Origin: Prochlorococcus sp. AG-436-C05 | GTDB lineage: Bacteria > Cyanobacteriota > Cyanobacteriia > PCC-6307 > Cyanobiaceae | DNA length: 44,323 nt | Assembly (NCBI GenBank): GCA_003209795.1 | Contig: QCPB01000002.1 | Span: 1-44,323 of the forward strand | Reading direction: 5' to 3' | In this document: piece by piece, positions 28,865 to 38,601 of the stretch | Layout of the letters: each line of letters starts with the position of its first letter | How positions within the stretch are numbered: the first letter of the stretch is position 1 | Made by a program: the position numbers and the translations under genes | Notes under the pieces: model-generated | What the model saw: only the letters and a program-made list of their open reading frames with translations | What the model was told of the DNA's origin: nothing | Databases searched by the model: none

Positions 28865-29770
28865 ATGACTATTAAAAAAATACTTATTGTTGCTGGCACT
28901 CATGGTAATGAAATAAATCCTATTTGGGCTCTTAATCAACTTAATAAAGAACAAAATAATTTTGATAAAGATATTGAATATAATTACATCATAGGCAATC
29001 CTCTCGCATATGAAAAAGGTACAAGATATGTTGACGCGGATTTAAATAGATCATTTAATTCTAATAAGCAAAATATTTATAAAAATAAAAATAATTATGA
29101 AATTAACAGGGCTAATTTTTTAGTTGAAAGATATGGAATAAATGCTCCAGAGTCCTGTCAAATAGCCATTGATATGCACACTACTACCGCAAATATGGGA
29201 ACAAGTATTGTTATGTATGGAAGAAGAATAAAAGATTTTTGTTTGGCTGCATTATTACAGAATAAATTTGGATTGCCTATTTATTTACATGAAAAGGATA
29301 AAAGACAAACAGGATTTCTAGTGGAGGCATGGCCATGTGGTTTGGTAATTGAAATAGGACCAGTTGCTCAAAATTTTTATGATTCAAACATTGTAAATAG
29401 ATTTTTAATAATTATTAGTAGTTTAAGAGAAGAGATAAACAAGTTAAAAAAGAATCTTATAGCACTCCCAAACAAATTAATTGTTCATGTCCATCAAGGA
29501 AGTATTGATTATCCTAGAACAACAAATGGCGATATTAATGGTTTAATTCATCCTGAAAGAATGAATAAAGATTGGGAACTTACTAAAAAAGGAGACCCTT
29601 TATTCCTGGATATTGAAGGCAATACTCATCGATATCTAGGACAAGATATTATTTGGCCTGTTTTTATAGGTGAAGTTGCTTACAAAGAAAAAAATATCGC
29701 AATGAGTTTCACAAAAAAAGAAGTAATTTGTTCTTCAAATGACTGGATCGATAAGTTTTTTAAAGCATAG
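28865..29770 (+). CDS. Aspartoacylase/AstE-like zinc carboxylate hydrolase
   Basis: Zinc-dependent amidohydrolase of the succinylglutamate desuccinylase/aspartoacylase family, which deacylates N-acyl amino acids. With the ATG at 28865 it has 301 residues; a TTG 21 bases earlier adds seven residues that resemble nothing. Zinc ligands His13 and Glu16 lie in GTHGNE, the third His in DMHTTT; DADLNRSF gives the substrate Asn-Arg pair and VIEIGP the probable catalytic Glu. Why a marine cyanobacterium keeps it is unclear; it may recycle N-acetylated amino acids. Confidence 0.85.
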   Translation: MTIKKILIVAGTHGNEINPIWALNQLNKEQNNFDKDIEYNYIIGNPLAYEKGTRYVDADLNRSFNSNKQNIYKNKNNYEINRANFLVERYGINAPESCQIAIDMHTTTANMGTSIVMYGRRIKDFCLAALLQNKFGLPIYLHEKDKRQTGFLVEAWPCGLVIEIGPVAQNFYDSNIVNRFLIIISSLREEINKLKKNLIALPNKLIVHVHQGSIDYPRTTNGDINGLIHPERMNKDWELTKKGDPLFLDIEGNTHRYLGQDIIWPVFIGEVAYKEKNIAMSFTKKEVICSSNDWIDKFFKA

Positions 29771-29887
29771 ATTAACAAATGAGAACAATCTTTCTAGATA
29801 TTAAATTAAGAATTATTTATTCAAAAGATAAGTTTATTTAATACTATTCTGGGTTTGTCTTTATTATTTACTTACTTATTGTTTGTT

Positions 29888-30016
29888 CTAAATTCTTTCG
29901 CTCCAATAAACAATTGCTCCACAAGCTTCTAATTCCAGTCTTCTATGCTTAGCTTCCTTGAAAGAAACTAACTCTTTGGATCTTTTGCCATTTAAAAGCC
30001 ATTCAATTATTACCAA
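29888..30016 (-). CDS. Small 42-residue protein next to psbA
   Basis: A 42-codon frame starts with TTG at 30016 and has GAGG 7 bases upstream. The product begins MVIIEWLLNGKRSKEL, is rich in charged residues (KEAKHRRLELEA) and ends GAIVYWSERI, a composition unlike random AT-rich sequence. I do not recognise a function. It occupies the otherwise empty gap between the aspartoacylase-like gene and psbA, on the opposite strand to both. No transmembrane segment is evident; a short hydrophobic N-terminus and one cysteine are present. Confidence 0.6.
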   Translation of the reverse strand: MVIIEWLLNGKRSKELVSFKEAKHRRLELEACGAIVYWSERI

Positions 30017-30116
30017 GATAAAACCTCAATAGCAAAGAAAATGTTAAGACATTATTAAGACATTTATGATGAATTATGTTTTTTTGCAAAGAATAAATTT
30101 ACTTTGAGAAATATTA

Positions 30117-30214
30117 TTTACACATTTTTGGCTGTTTTGGACTAAAATCTTTTCAACGGCTTTATTGTCCGTTTTATTTACACGTCTCGCTTTAGAGACA
30201 TATTTTACGAACTC
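30117..30214 (+). promoter_or_regulatory. psbA promoter and leader
   Basis: TAAAAT (30143-30148) is the best -10 candidate; TTTACA (30117-30122) is a possible but loosely spaced -35 (20 bp). Downstream, the leader can form AACGG/CCGTT (30155-30159 with 30169-30173) and GTCTC/GAGAC (30184-30188 with 30195-30199). psbA leaders are known sites of light-dependent control; the exact elements here are inferred. Upstream to 30017 I see only AT-rich DNA. Confidence 0.4.
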
Positions 30215-31297
30215 ATGACAACAATTCAGCAGCAGCGTTCTTCGCTGTTAAAGGGTTGGCCACAGTTTTGTGAGTGGGTAACATCAACTAACAACAGAAT
30301 TTATGTTGGTTGGTTTGGTGTCTTAATGATTCCATGCCTACTTGCAGCAGCGGCTTGCTTCATCGTTGCATTCATCGCAGCACCACCAGTAGACATTGAC
30401 GGAATTAGAGAGCCAGTTGCTGGTTCATTCCTATATGGAAACAACATCATCTCAGGTGCAGTTGTTCCTTCTTCAAATGCTATTGGTCTACACTTCTACC
30501 CAATTTGGGAAGCAGCTACTGTAGATGAGTGGTTATACAACGGTGGTCCTTACCAGCTTGTAATATTCCACTTCCTAATTGGTATTTCAGCATATATGGG
30601 ACGTCAGTGGGAGCTTTCATACCGTTTAGGTATGCGTCCTTGGATCTGTGTTGCATACTCTGCACCAGTTTCAGCAGCTTTCGCAGTATTCCTTGTATAT
30701 CCATTCGGTCAAGGTTCTTTCTCTGACGGAATGCCTTTAGGTATTTCTGGAACATTCAACTTCATGTTCGTTTTCCAGGCAGAGCACAACATTCTTATGC
30801 ACCCATTCCATATGGCTGGTGTTGCTGGTATGTTCGGAGGATCTCTATTCTCAGCTATGCATGGTTCACTTGTTACTTCATCTCTAATTAGAGAAACAAC
30901 TGAGACAGAGTCTCAGAACTATGGTTACAAGTTCGGACAAGAAGAAGAAACATACAACATCGTTGCAGCTCATGGCTACTTTGGTCGTTTGATCTTCCAA
31001 TATGCAAGTTTCAACAACAGTAGAAGTCTTCACTTCTTCCTAGCTATATTCCCTGTTGTTTGTGTATGGTTAACCTCAATGGGTATCTGCACAATGGCAT
31101 TCAACCTTAACGGTTTCAACTTCAACCAGTCAGTTGTTGATGCAAACGGTAAGATTGTTCCTACATGGGGTGATGTTCTTAACAGAGCAAACCTAGGTAT
31201 GGAAGTAATGCATGAGCGTAATGCTCATAACTTCCCACTTGATCTAGCAGCAGCTGAGTCTACAACAGTAGCTCTTTCAGCTCCAGCTATTGGTTAA
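30215..31297 (+). CDS. psbA: Photosystem II D1 protein
   Basis: Core reaction-centre protein binding P680, pheophytin, QB and most ligands of the Mn4CaO5 cluster; five transmembrane helices in the thylakoid membrane. The 360 residues are complete; relative to standard numbering there is a one-residue N-terminal insertion. Visible are Tyr162 (YZ), Asp171, Glu190, His191 and His199. Gln131 (standard 130, in GRQWELSYR) marks the low-light-type Q variant rather than E130. The C-terminal extension after Ala345 (LDLA/AAES) is the CtpA processing site. Codon use is much higher in GC than in neighbouring genes, typical of extreme expression. Confidence 0.99.
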   Translation: MTTIQQQRSSLLKGWPQFCEWVTSTNNRIYVGWFGVLMIPCLLAAAACFIVAFIAAPPVDIDGIREPVAGSFLYGNNIISGAVVPSSNAIGLHFYPIWEAATVDEWLYNGGPYQLVIFHFLIGISAYMGRQWELSYRLGMRPWICVAYSAPVSAAFAVFLVYPFGQGSFSDGMPLGISGTFNFMFVFQAEHNILMHPFHMAGVAGMFGGSLFSAMHGSLVTSSLIRETTETESQNYGYKFGQEEETYNIVAAHGYFGRLIFQYASFNNSRSLHFFLAIFPVVCVWLTSMGICTMAFNLNGFNFNQSVVDANGKIVPTWGDVLNRANLGMEVMHERNAHNFPLDLAAAESTTVALSAPAIG

Positions 31298-31316
31298 GCT
31301 TAAAGTTATAAATTAT

Positions 31317-31348
31317 AAGCTCCCTTATTTAAGGGAGCTTTTTTTTTG
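31317..31348 (+). terminator. psbA intrinsic terminator
   Basis: AAGCTCCCTT (31317-31326) pairs with AAGGGAGCTT (31331-31340) around ATTT and is followed by a run of T, a textbook terminator 20 bp after the psbA stop. Confidence 0.9.
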
Positions 31349-31375
31349 TTTAATTCTCAATTAGTTTCATATAAT
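31346..31375 (+). promoter_or_regulatory. Candidate aroC promoter
   Basis: TATAAT (31370-31375) with TTGTTT (31346-31351) 18 bp upstream lies directly after the psbA terminator and 32 bp before the aroC ATG. The -10 is a perfect consensus, but such strings are common in AT-rich DNA. Confidence 0.4.
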
Positions 31376-31407
31376 ATTTATATATAATTTAAACATTTAA
31401 TATTTTT

Positions 31408-32505
31408 ATGAGTAGTAATTTTGGTAAAATTTTTCGTGTTAGTACCTTTGGAGAATCACATGGCGGTGCAGTCGGAGTTATTCTTGATGGATGTCCACCA
31501 AAGTTAAAAATAGATATTGATCTTATACAAAATGAATTAGATAGACGAAGACCTGGACAGAGTGATATTACAACTCCAAGAAATGAAGAAGATAAATTAG
31601 AGATATTAAGTGGGTTAAAGGAAGGCGTAACATTAGGTACTCCAATTGCAATGATGGTTAGGAATAAAGATCAAAAACCAGAAGACTATAGTAATTTGGA
31701 GCAAGTATTCAGACCATCTCATGCTGATGGTACATATCATTTGAAGTATGGAATTCAGGCTGTCTCAGGAGGTGGAAGGGCTTCTGCGAGAGAAACTATA
31801 GGTAGAGTTGCAGCAGGTGCTATTGCAAAACAATTATTGGGAACTGTATTTAATACTGAAATTCTATCTTGGGTAAAGCGGATACATGATATTGATTCTG
31901 AAGTTAATAAAGACAAAGTTTCCATCAGCAAAATAGATTCGAATATTGTTAGGTGCCCTGACGAAGAGGTAGCTGCAAAAATGATTGAGAGAATAAAACA
32001 ATTGAAGCAACAAGGAGATTCTTGTGGCGGAGTTGTTGAATGCCTAGTAAGAAATGTGCCATCAGGTCTGGGAATGCCTGTTTTTGATAAATTGGAAGCT
32101 GATTTAGCAAAGGCGTTAATGTCTTTGCCAGCTACAAAGGGATTTGAAATAGGTTCAGGTTTCTCTGGAACTTTTTTAAAAGGTAGTGAACATAATGATG
32201 CATTTATTAGGTCTGAGAATATTAAGAGGTTAAGAACAACATCAAATAATTCTGGCGGTATACAGGGTGGTATAAGTAATGGAGAAAATATTGAGATGAA
32301 GATAGCTTTTAAACCAACAGCAACTATCGGTAAAGAACAGCAAACTGTTAATGTTGATGGAAATGAAGTATTGCTGAAGGCAAAAGGGAGACATGATCCA
32401 TGCGTCTTACCTAGAGCAGTACCAATGGTTGATGCTATGGTTGCGCTAGTCCTTGCTGATCATTTGTTACTTAATCATGCGCAATGTAGCATTTTGAATG
32501 ATTAA
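31408..32505 (+). CDS. aroC: Chorismate synthase
   Basis: Last step of the shikimate pathway: converts EPSP to chorismate with reduced FMN. The 365 residues carry the three family signatures: [20 protein letters not shown] near the start, [27 protein letters not shown], and [17 protein letters not shown] near the end. The ATG at 31408 gives the expected N-terminus ([15 protein letters not shown]). Convergent with the KDPG-aldolase-like gene, 13 bp apart; a 12-bp palindrome (ATGATTAATCAT, 32498-32509) spans the stop. Confidence 0.98.
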   Translation: MSSNFGKIFRVSTFGESHGGAVGVILDGCPPKLKIDIDLIQNELDRRRPGQSDITTPRNEEDKLEILSGLKEGVTLGTPIAMMVRNKDQKPEDYSNLEQVFRPSHADGTYHLKYGIQAVSGGGRASARETIGRVAAGAIAKQLLGTVFNTEILSWVKRIHDIDSEVNKDKVSISKIDSNIVRCPDEEVAAKMIERIKQLKQQGDSCGGVVECLVRNVPSGLGMPVFDKLEADLAKALMSLPATKGFEIGSGFSGTFLKGSEHNDAFIRSENIKRLRTTSNNSGGIQGGISNGENIEMKIAFKPTATIGKEQQTVNVDGNEVLLKAKGRHDPCVLPRAVPMVDAMVALVLADHLLLNHAQCSILND

Positions 32506-32518
32506 TCATAAATGGGAT

Positions 32519-33160
32519 CTATTCATTTTGATTTAATTTTTCTTTAAGAAATGCATATATGCTTGGATCTAATTTGTGATTTCTAAAGCCTTTATCTCCT
32601 ATTATAATTGTCTTGAAGCCCCGCGACTTGTAATACTGTAAGTCATTAACGGATAGCCCTCCAGCCGCAATGAAATCAATGTTTTTATATTGACTTATAT
32701 CTATTAAATTATCTTTACTTTTTATAGGATAAATTTTTATGATTTTACAATTTAATTTTATTGCCTCTTTAAGATCTTTTAAATTTTTGATACCAGGAAT
32801 TAATAAATGTTTTTTTGCCTTTGCATAATTGAATAGATCTTTATCCCAAAATTTCATCATCGAATATTCTAATCCAATGCTTAAAGAGTCATCGATTGAT
32901 TTCTTATTTATGATTGAAGCCGAGCCTAGATTAATGGTTGGAAAATTCAGATTGATTTTGGATACGAAATCTAACCAGTTTTCATTATTAGACCAACTTA
33001 TTTCAAGATTTTTCAGGCCTAGAGTTATTAATTTTTCTATTTCTCCATAAATTATTCTTTTTTTTATATTGTCATAGTAAATTTTGTTATTAGGTTTTAT
33101 TAGTAAAATCAAAGATTCTAAATCAAGTTTTTCTGACAAAAAATCTTTTTTACTTGACAT
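32519..33160 (-). CDS. Divergent KDPG-aldolase-like (Eda family) protein
   Basis: Probable member of the KDPG/KHG aldolase TIM-barrel family, which splits 2-keto-3-deoxy-6-phosphogluconate in the Entner-Doudoroff pathway. With the ATG at 33160 it has 213 residues, the family length. The general base Glu53 (LEIS) and the Schiff-base lysine Lys142 (IKIYPI, where typical enzymes read LKFFPA) are kept, as are IPGIKN and AAGG. The substrate arginine usual in LEVTLRT is not present (LEISWSN) and GAGT reads GSAS. It may be a true but divergent Eda, or act on another keto-acid. Lies downstream of ftsH, 22 bp after its stop. Confidence 0.6.
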   Translation of the reverse strand: MSSKKDFLSEKLDLESLILLIKPNNKIYYDNIKKRIIYGEIEKLITLGLKNLEISWSNNENWLDFVSKINLNFPTINLGSASIINKKSIDDSLSIGLEYSMMKFWDKDLFNYAKAKKHLLIPGIKNLKDLKEAIKLNCKIIKIYPIKSKDNLIDISQYKNIDFIAAGGLSVNDLQYYKSRGFKTIIIGDKGFRNHKLDPSIYAFLKEKLNQNE

Positions 33161-33182
33161 CAATCAATCAGATTATTTTATA

Positions 33183-35036
33183 TCAGATATAGTTTGCAAC
33201 TTTAACTTGAGAACGGTTAATTAAATCTTGAATATCTTCAGTATCGATTGTTTCTTGTTCGATAAGCATGCGAGCCATTTCGTCTAAGACAATTCTATTG
33301 TCTGTAAGTACCTTTGTAGCTCTCTTGTATGCTATATCAACAAGTTCAGACACCTCTATATCTATTGTTGCTGCAGTATCCTCTGAAAAATCTCTTGTAG
33401 CAGTCATATCTCTGCCTAGAAACATTCCTCCTTGAGATTGACCTAATGCAACGGGCCCTATTTTGTCACTCATGCCAAATTTAGTAATCATTTGTCTCGC
33501 AACATTAGCTACTTGCTGTAAGTCATTTGAAGCTCCAGTGGTAACTTCTTCTTCTCCATATACAATTTCTTCAGCAACTCTGCCACCAAGAGCGACAGCC
33601 ATCTGATTTTGTAAGTAAGAACGTGAGTAAAGACCTGATTCAAGCCTTTCTTCACTTGGAGTAAAGAAAGTCAAACCTCCTGCCTGGCCTCTAGGTATTA
33701 TGGATACTTTAGCTACGGGGTCATAATCAGGCATTAAGGCTCCTACAAGAGCGTGGCCTGCCTCATGATAAGCAACTAATTCTTTTTTCTTATCGCTAAT
33801 AACCCTATCTTTTTTTTCTGGTCCTGCCATTACTCTTTCAATAGCATCACCGACCTCATCATTGCTAACAGTATCCAGGTCTTTTCTAGCAGCTAAGATT
33901 GCAGCTTCATTTAGAAGGTTTGCTAAATCGGCCCCTGTAAAACCAGGTGTTCTTCTTGCAACTTTATCAAGATCTACATCTTTTGAAAGGGTCTTGTCTT
34001 TAGCATGAACATTTAAAATTTGTAATCTTCCAGCATAATCAGGTCTGTCAACGGTTACTTGCCTATCAAATCTTCCTGGTCGCATTAGAGCCGAATCTAA
34101 AACATCAGGTCTATTAGTAGCAGCAACAATAATTATTCCAGAATTACCTTCAAATCCATCCATCTCAGTAAGCAGTTGATTTAAAGTTTGTTCTCTTTCA
34201 TCATTGCCTCCTCCCATGCCAGCACCTCTTTGTCTCCCTACAGCATCTATTTCATCAATAAAAACTATACAAGGAGCATTCTTTTTTGCTTGTTCAAAAA
34301 GATCTCTTACTCTGCTAGCTCCAACTCCGACAAACATCTCAACAAATTCCGAACCTGATATTGAGAAAAATGGAACTCCAGCTTCTCCAGCAACTGCCTT
34401 TGCTAATAAAGTTTTACCTGTTCCAGGAGGTCCAACTAAAAGTACACCTTTTGGTATTTTTGCTCCAACTGCAGTAAATCTATCAGGGCTCTTCAGAAAA
34501 TCTACAACTTCGGTTAATTCTAGTTTTGCACCTTCTACACCTGCAACATCTGAGAATGTTACCTGTGTAGATGGTTCCATTTGAAGACGAGCTTTACTTT
34601 TACCAAAATTCATCGCAGGATTACCACCTCCAGCATTTCCGCTTTGGGAACGCCTGAAAAGAAAGAATAATCCTCCTATTAAAAGAACTGGGAATATTAA
34701 ACTACTAATCGCTTGTTGCCAGGGATTGGATAACTGTGTTGGAGTAACTGCTATGTCAACGTTATTATCAGTTAACATTTTCAGTAAATCTTTATCAGGG
34801 GCTAAATTTACTTCTGATCTGCTACCATCAATTTCCACTACCTGAGCAGTTGCTTTGTCTGGTGATATTAACACTCTACTGACTTCTTTATCTTGGACAG
34901 CTTCTATGAAATCACTATATCTTATGGTTTTCTTTGTGTTATCAGAATTTGTGTTATCAAAAACAGAAGTACCTATAAAAATAACAGTAATAACAGCAAT
35001 TACGTAGAGTCCTACGTTTCTCCAACGTTTGTTCAC
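33183..35036 (-). CDS. ftsH: FtsH membrane AAA+ metalloprotease
   Basis: ATP-dependent membrane protease; cyanobacterial FtsH complexes remove damaged D1 during PSII repair, among other roles. The 617 residues show two N-terminal transmembrane segments (about 8-25 and 108-127) flanking a lumenal/periplasmic domain. The AAA module has GPPGTGKT (202-209), [15 protein letters not shown] and the second region of homology [20 protein letters not shown]; the zinc site is HEAGH (424-428). Start is a GTG at 35036. The sequence resembles the thylakoid FtsH2 type, but which paralogue it is cannot be settled without the full set. Confidence 0.95.
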   Translation of the reverse strand: MNKRWRNVGLYVIAVITVIFIGTSVFDNTNSDNTKKTIRYSDFIEAVQDKEVSRVLISPDKATAQVVEIDGSRSEVNLAPDKDLLKMLTDNNVDIAVTPTQLSNPWQQAISSLIFPVLLIGGLFFLFRRSQSGNAGGGNPAMNFGKSKARLQMEPSTQVTFSDVAGVEGAKLELTEVVDFLKSPDRFTAVGAKIPKGVLLVGPPGTGKTLLAKAVAGEAGVPFFSISGSEFVEMFVGVGASRVRDLFEQAKKNAPCIVFIDEIDAVGRQRGAGMGGGNDEREQTLNQLLTEMDGFEGNSGIIIVAATNRPDVLDSALMRPGRFDRQVTVDRPDYAGRLQILNVHAKDKTLSKDVDLDKVARRTPGFTGADLANLLNEAAILAARKDLDTVSNDEVGDAIERVMAGPEKKDRVISDKKKELVAYHEAGHALVGALMPDYDPVAKVSIIPRGQAGGLTFFTPSEERLESGLYSRSYLQNQMAVALGGRVAEEIVYGEEEVTTGASNDLQQVANVARQMITKFGMSDKIGPVALGQSQGGMFLGRDMTATRDFSEDTAATIDIEVSELVDIAYKRATKVLTDNRIVLDEMARMLIEQETIDTEDIQDLINRSQVKVANYI

Positions 35037-35082
35037 GGTAAATAATATTCAATAAATCTATAATAGTAATAATAAAACAATA

Positions 35083-36258
35083 TTAAGACTTTCTTAGAAC
35101 ATCCACTACACTTTTGAATGCAAACCATTCAGGAATTGGGTCTCCATTTCTTAATTTTTTTCTAAACTCTGTCCCACTGAGCTTCATGATCTCATAATTA
35201 CATTCTTTAGCTTCTTCAGCAGTAATGTAGCCTTTCTCCTTTGTATAGACCAAGTTCTTTGAAGGCACAGTCTGCATCATTAATTCTTCTGCACATTTAT
35301 TTGCAAAGTTTTGGGCATCATAAGGTCCATAAAAATCTTCACCGGTGGATGATGATTTACATCCCGCCATATCTCTACCAATAATGAAATGGGTACAGCC
35401 ATAATTTCTTCTGATAATCATATGTTGAAGAGCTTCTCTGGGCCCAGCCATATGCATTGAATATGGTAAAAAAGCCCATTTTATGCGCTCATCAGAAATC
35501 TCTTCTGCCAATTCTTTATATGTCAAATATCTAACTTTGCCTGGGATATCATCTTGTTGTGTTGGTCCACAAGTTGGATGAACTAAAACAACAGAATTTG
35601 TAGAAACATTTTCTGATAGAAGGGCATTGGTGAATAGTTCATAATGTGCTCTATGTATTGGGTTTCTGCATTGAAATGCAACTACATCGAAATCGGAGGG
35701 TAATGAAGCTCTTAATTCTTTAGGGGTTTTACAAGGAAATTCTCTAATAGGGAGCTCAAAACCATATACTTTGCCACCTATATAGAATTTACCTCTCTCA
35801 TTGAAGATCATTTTGACTGCAGGATGATCTAAAGAATTTGTACCATAACAAAGTTTTGCTTCGGCGGATTTATCAGGCTCCCATTTTGAGTTTACTTCTA
35901 TTATGGCTAATTTCTGTTTTTTATAAGTAAGCAAGATTTTCTCACCTTCCTTAACGTTTTCATTATTGGTATCCAATACAATTGGTAAGCCAAAAAGTAA
36001 ACCACTGGAATCTCTATGATTTTTGATTACTGATTGGTAGTTATTTTCATCCATAAATCCTTCTAAAGGAGAAAAAGCTCCAATCATTAAAAGCTCTACA
36101 TCACATGCATTTCTCTCACTACATTCATGCTCATATGAAACTTTAGAAAGAAGTTCCGATTTAAAATTTTCATTCTTAATAATTAAATCTTTTAGTTTTC
36201 CTCCATAAGGAGGTATAAGTCCATTTAAGTCCCTTGTTTTTGTTTTTTGTATTTCCAT
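35083..36258 (-). CDS. sat: ATP sulfurylase (sulfate adenylyltransferase)
   Basis: Activates sulfate with ATP to form APS, the entry step of assimilatory sulfate reduction. The 391-residue homomeric type is shown by QCRNPIHRAHYE (family RNPxHRAH) and GPREALQHMIIRRNYGCTHF followed by IIGRDMAG. The N-terminal domain begins LIPPYGGKL. No APS-kinase domain is fused, so the protein is sulfurylase only. It is 46 bp upstream of ftsH on the same strand; co-transcription is possible. Confidence 0.97.
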   Translation of the reverse strand: MEIQKTKTRDLNGLIPPYGGKLKDLIIKNENFKSELLSKVSYEHECSERNACDVELLMIGAFSPLEGFMDENNYQSVIKNHRDSSGLLFGLPIVLDTNNENVKEGEKILLTYKKQKLAIIEVNSKWEPDKSAEAKLCYGTNSLDHPAVKMIFNERGKFYIGGKVYGFELPIREFPCKTPKELRASLPSDFDVVAFQCRNPIHRAHYELFTNALLSENVSTNSVVLVHPTCGPTQQDDIPGKVRYLTYKELAEEISDERIKWAFLPYSMHMAGPREALQHMIIRRNYGCTHFIIGRDMAGCKSSSTGEDFYGPYDAQNFANKCAEELMMQTVPSKNLVYTKEKGYITAEEAKECNYEIMKLSGTEFRKKLRNGDPIPEWFAFKSVVDVLRKS

Positions 36259-36291
36259 TTTAGTATTTTATTAAGATAAATTGAGAAAAAA

Positions 36292-36317
36292 AAAGAGGGG
36301 TTTAACCCCCTTTTAAA
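36292..36317 (-). terminator. psbO terminator
   Basis: Read on the minus strand, AAAAGGGGG-TT pairs with AACCCC-TCTTTT with one bulged base, followed by a long T-tract (the plus-strand A-run at 36284-36294). It ends psbO before sat. Confidence 0.75.
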
Positions 36318-36334
36318 CAGTATTAATTGTAGAT

Positions 36335-37129
36335 TTAAGCTTTTCTGCCGTATAGCTCTCCAATGATTTTCACATCAAGTGGATCTTTTGAACCCATATC
36401 TGTGTCAGATGGCTGAATAGCTTCAAATGTACCAGCAAATTCATCTGTATCTGAATCTACATTATTAATTGATAATGTAATTACTCCAGCTCCATTTACA
36501 TCAACTTTAATATTTTCTTTAGCTAGTTCTTCGTCATCTCCACCTAATGCGACTAATCCTTGCGCATATTCAACTCCAGTGTTTTTTGCTCTAGCTTTAG
36601 GATCTAGGAAATCTCCTGTTCTGTAGTTAGGAGTAAAAGTAGAGCCACTTACGACTGTTCCTGGTTCAATAGTTGAAGGTAAATTAGCTGTTAATTCTTT
36701 TGCTGAAAATGCGAATGGAACCTCTAAGCCTCCTGGTGTTAAAACTGTAATAAGTTGAAAATCAATACCACCTTTTTCAGTAAACTTTCCTGAGTCTACA
36801 TCTCCATAAATTTCTGTAACTGTAGTGTTATTCCTAGGACTAATGATTTTTGTAGGTACAAATTCTGCCGCTTTTCTTTTAGTCCCTGGAACTTTTACAA
36901 AAACTTCTGTTGGATGCATGCATATTCCCTTAAGAGAGCCTCCTTTACTTAGGGATATTGATCCAACAAGGGATGAATCTAATGTTGGGCAATCATTAGC
37001 TTTACCTGTGTTAACAACATCTGTAAATTGGGCATTTCCTCTCTCAGAGAAGGCATATGATTTAAGAGGGACAAAAGCAAAAGTTAAACAAAGAGAGATA
37101 ACAAAAGCTAAAAAAGAACGAATTCTCAT
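36335..37129 (-). CDS. psbO: PSII manganese-stabilising protein PsbO
   Basis: Extrinsic 33-kDa-type protein on the lumenal face of PSII that stabilises the manganese cluster. The start is taken at the ATG at 37129 (264 residues), which puts a clean signal peptide at the N-terminus (MRIRSFLAFVISLCLTFAFV, cleavage near SYA/FS). The longer frame from a GTG at 37174 would bury it behind 15 extra residues. Family features are the disulfide pair Cys (DCPTLD and GICMHP), VKVPGTKRKAAEFVPTK and the C-terminal IGELYGRK. Shares photosystem function with psbA about 5 kb away. Confidence 0.95.
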   Translation of the reverse strand: MRIRSFLAFVISLCLTFAFVPLKSYAFSERGNAQFTDVVNTGKANDCPTLDSSLVGSISLSKGGSLKGICMHPTEVFVKVPGTKRKAAEFVPTKIISPRNNTTVTEIYGDVDSGKFTEKGGIDFQLITVLTPGGLEVPFAFSAKELTANLPSTIEPGTVVSGSTFTPNYRTGDFLDPKARAKNTGVEYAQGLVALGGDDEELAKENIKVDVNGAGVITLSINNVDSDTDEFAGTFEAIQPSDTDMGSKDPLDVKIIGELYGRKA

Positions 37130-37344
37130 AATTAAAGTAGCAATAAAGTTCTGTGACGGATTGAAAAGGGTCACCTAAAATGTTCAGTACGGATATTACA
37201 AGGGCAAGGACCACAAAAGTTAGTGTCTTTAAATCCTCGAAACAACCCGTAGCTTTTTAGATTTATAAAAACTTCAATTATTTTAAGCTATTACACTATT
37301 TTTGATGATTAAGATTACAAAAAAATACAAATATAAGATTTTAA

Positions 37345-38601
37345 TTATTTTTTAACTGAAATAATTTGGGTAATTATTTTGTTGGCGATATCAATTTTTG
37401 ATGTTCTTGGTATATGGTTTTCCATATTTAGATTATCGAAAAGCCATCCTTCATTTTTAGCCGAAGGACCAAATCCTTGACCTTCAATATCTATTGGATT
37501 AGCAAACATATAGTCACAACCTTTCTTTATTATTTTATCTTTAATTGTTTTTCTTGCATTTTGTATGGGACCTGTAAACGCACAAAATCCAACAAAAATT
37601 TGGTTATGTTTTTTGGATTCACTAAGATCCCTTAGAATATCTGGAACCAGTTCAAGATTGTTATTTATGTAGTCCCTAATTTTATGTTTAGAAATTTTTG
37701 TTGAATTATCAGAGGTTATCTTGAGATCTGATACAGCAGCATTCATAAAAAAATAGTCATAACTAGAAATTTCTTTTTTAATTTCTTGTTTTAAATCAAT
37801 ACTTGTTTCAATCTCGAAACTTTTTATACCTTCAGTTAAATCTTTATTAATTCTTAGAGGACCATGAATATATTTTACTTCAGCACCTCTAAACCTCGCT
37901 ACTTGAGCAAGAAGTAAACCCATAGTTCCAGAACTTTTGTTAGTTATACTTCTTGCAGCATCAATATTTTCGGAAGTGCAACCACCAGTTATGAGAAATT
38001 TTTTGTTAATTAAGTCTTTGAAGTAATGCCTTGTATTTTGTGACAGTATAAACTCAATAGCTAATTGAATTAGATCATTAGGTGGTATTTTCCCAATTCC
38101 AATTTCATCACAAGCGAGAACACCTTCACTTGGCTTAAGGGATAAAACGTTTTTAGTATTTTCTAAAAGCGCATAATTTTTTTGAACAGCTTGATTCAGC
38201 CACATTTTTGTATTCATTGCAGGTGCAACAATAATTGGCTTAAAATTTGCAATTAAAATGCTTGGAATCAATCCATCTGCATTCCCAGTGATCCATTTTG
38301 ATAATGTTGTTGCTGTTAAGGGTGCTATCAACAAAATGTCGGCCCAATTACATAGGTCTATATGTAAGGGTCTTGATTGATAATGTGACCATTGGTCTTT
38401 TTCTAAAATGCAAGAGTTCCTACTTAAAACAGAAAGAGAAAGTGGTTGTATTAACTTTTCTGCATTTTCAGATATAACGCACTTTATTTCAAAATTCTCC
38501 TTTACTAGTTGACTAACTAGTAAAGGAATTCTTACAGCAGCAATACTACCTGTTATTAAGATGAGAACCTTTACTTTAGATTCCATATTGTCAGTTTTCA
38601 T
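37345..38601 (-). CDS. coaBC: Bifunctional phosphopantothenoylcysteine decarboxylase/synthetase
   Basis: Two steps of coenzyme A synthesis: CoaB joins cysteine to phosphopantothenate and CoaC decarboxylates it. The N-terminal flavin CoaC domain has GSIAA, LLIAPLTATTLSKW and the APAMNTKMW motif with DEIGIGKIP following. The C-terminal CoaB domain begins near FLITGGCTSENIDAARSITN, with NAAVSDLKI and KHKIRD. The start chosen is the ATG at 38601, with AGGA 9 bases upstream (418 residues), overlapping the preceding small gene by 11 bp. An ATG at 38586 lacks a ribosome-binding site and a TTG at 38619 is less likely. Confidence 0.93.
   Translation of the reverse strand: MKTDNMESKVKVLILITGSIAAVRIPLLVSQLVKENFEIKCVISENAEKLIQPLSLSVLSRNSCILEKDQWSHYQSRPLHIDLCNWADILLIAPLTATTLSKWITGNADGLIPSILIANFKPIIVAPAMNTKMWLNQAVQKNYALLENTKNVLSLKPSEGVLACDEIGIGKIPPNDLIQLAIEFILSQNTRHYFKDLINKKFLITGGCTSENIDAARSITNKSSGTMGLLLAQVARFRGAEVKYIHGPLRINKDLTEGIKSFEIETSIDLKQEIKKEISSYDYFFMNAAVSDLKITSDNSTKISKHKIRDYINNNLELVPDILRDLSESKKHNQIFVGFCAFTGPIQNARKTIKDKIIKKGCDYMFANPIDIEGQGFGPSAKNEGWLFDNLNMENHIPRTSKIDIANKIITQIISVKK

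Noticed and set aside
32498-32509. 12-bp palindrome ATGATTAATCAT over the aroC stop
   Set aside because: Too short and AT-rich to claim a terminator or operator.
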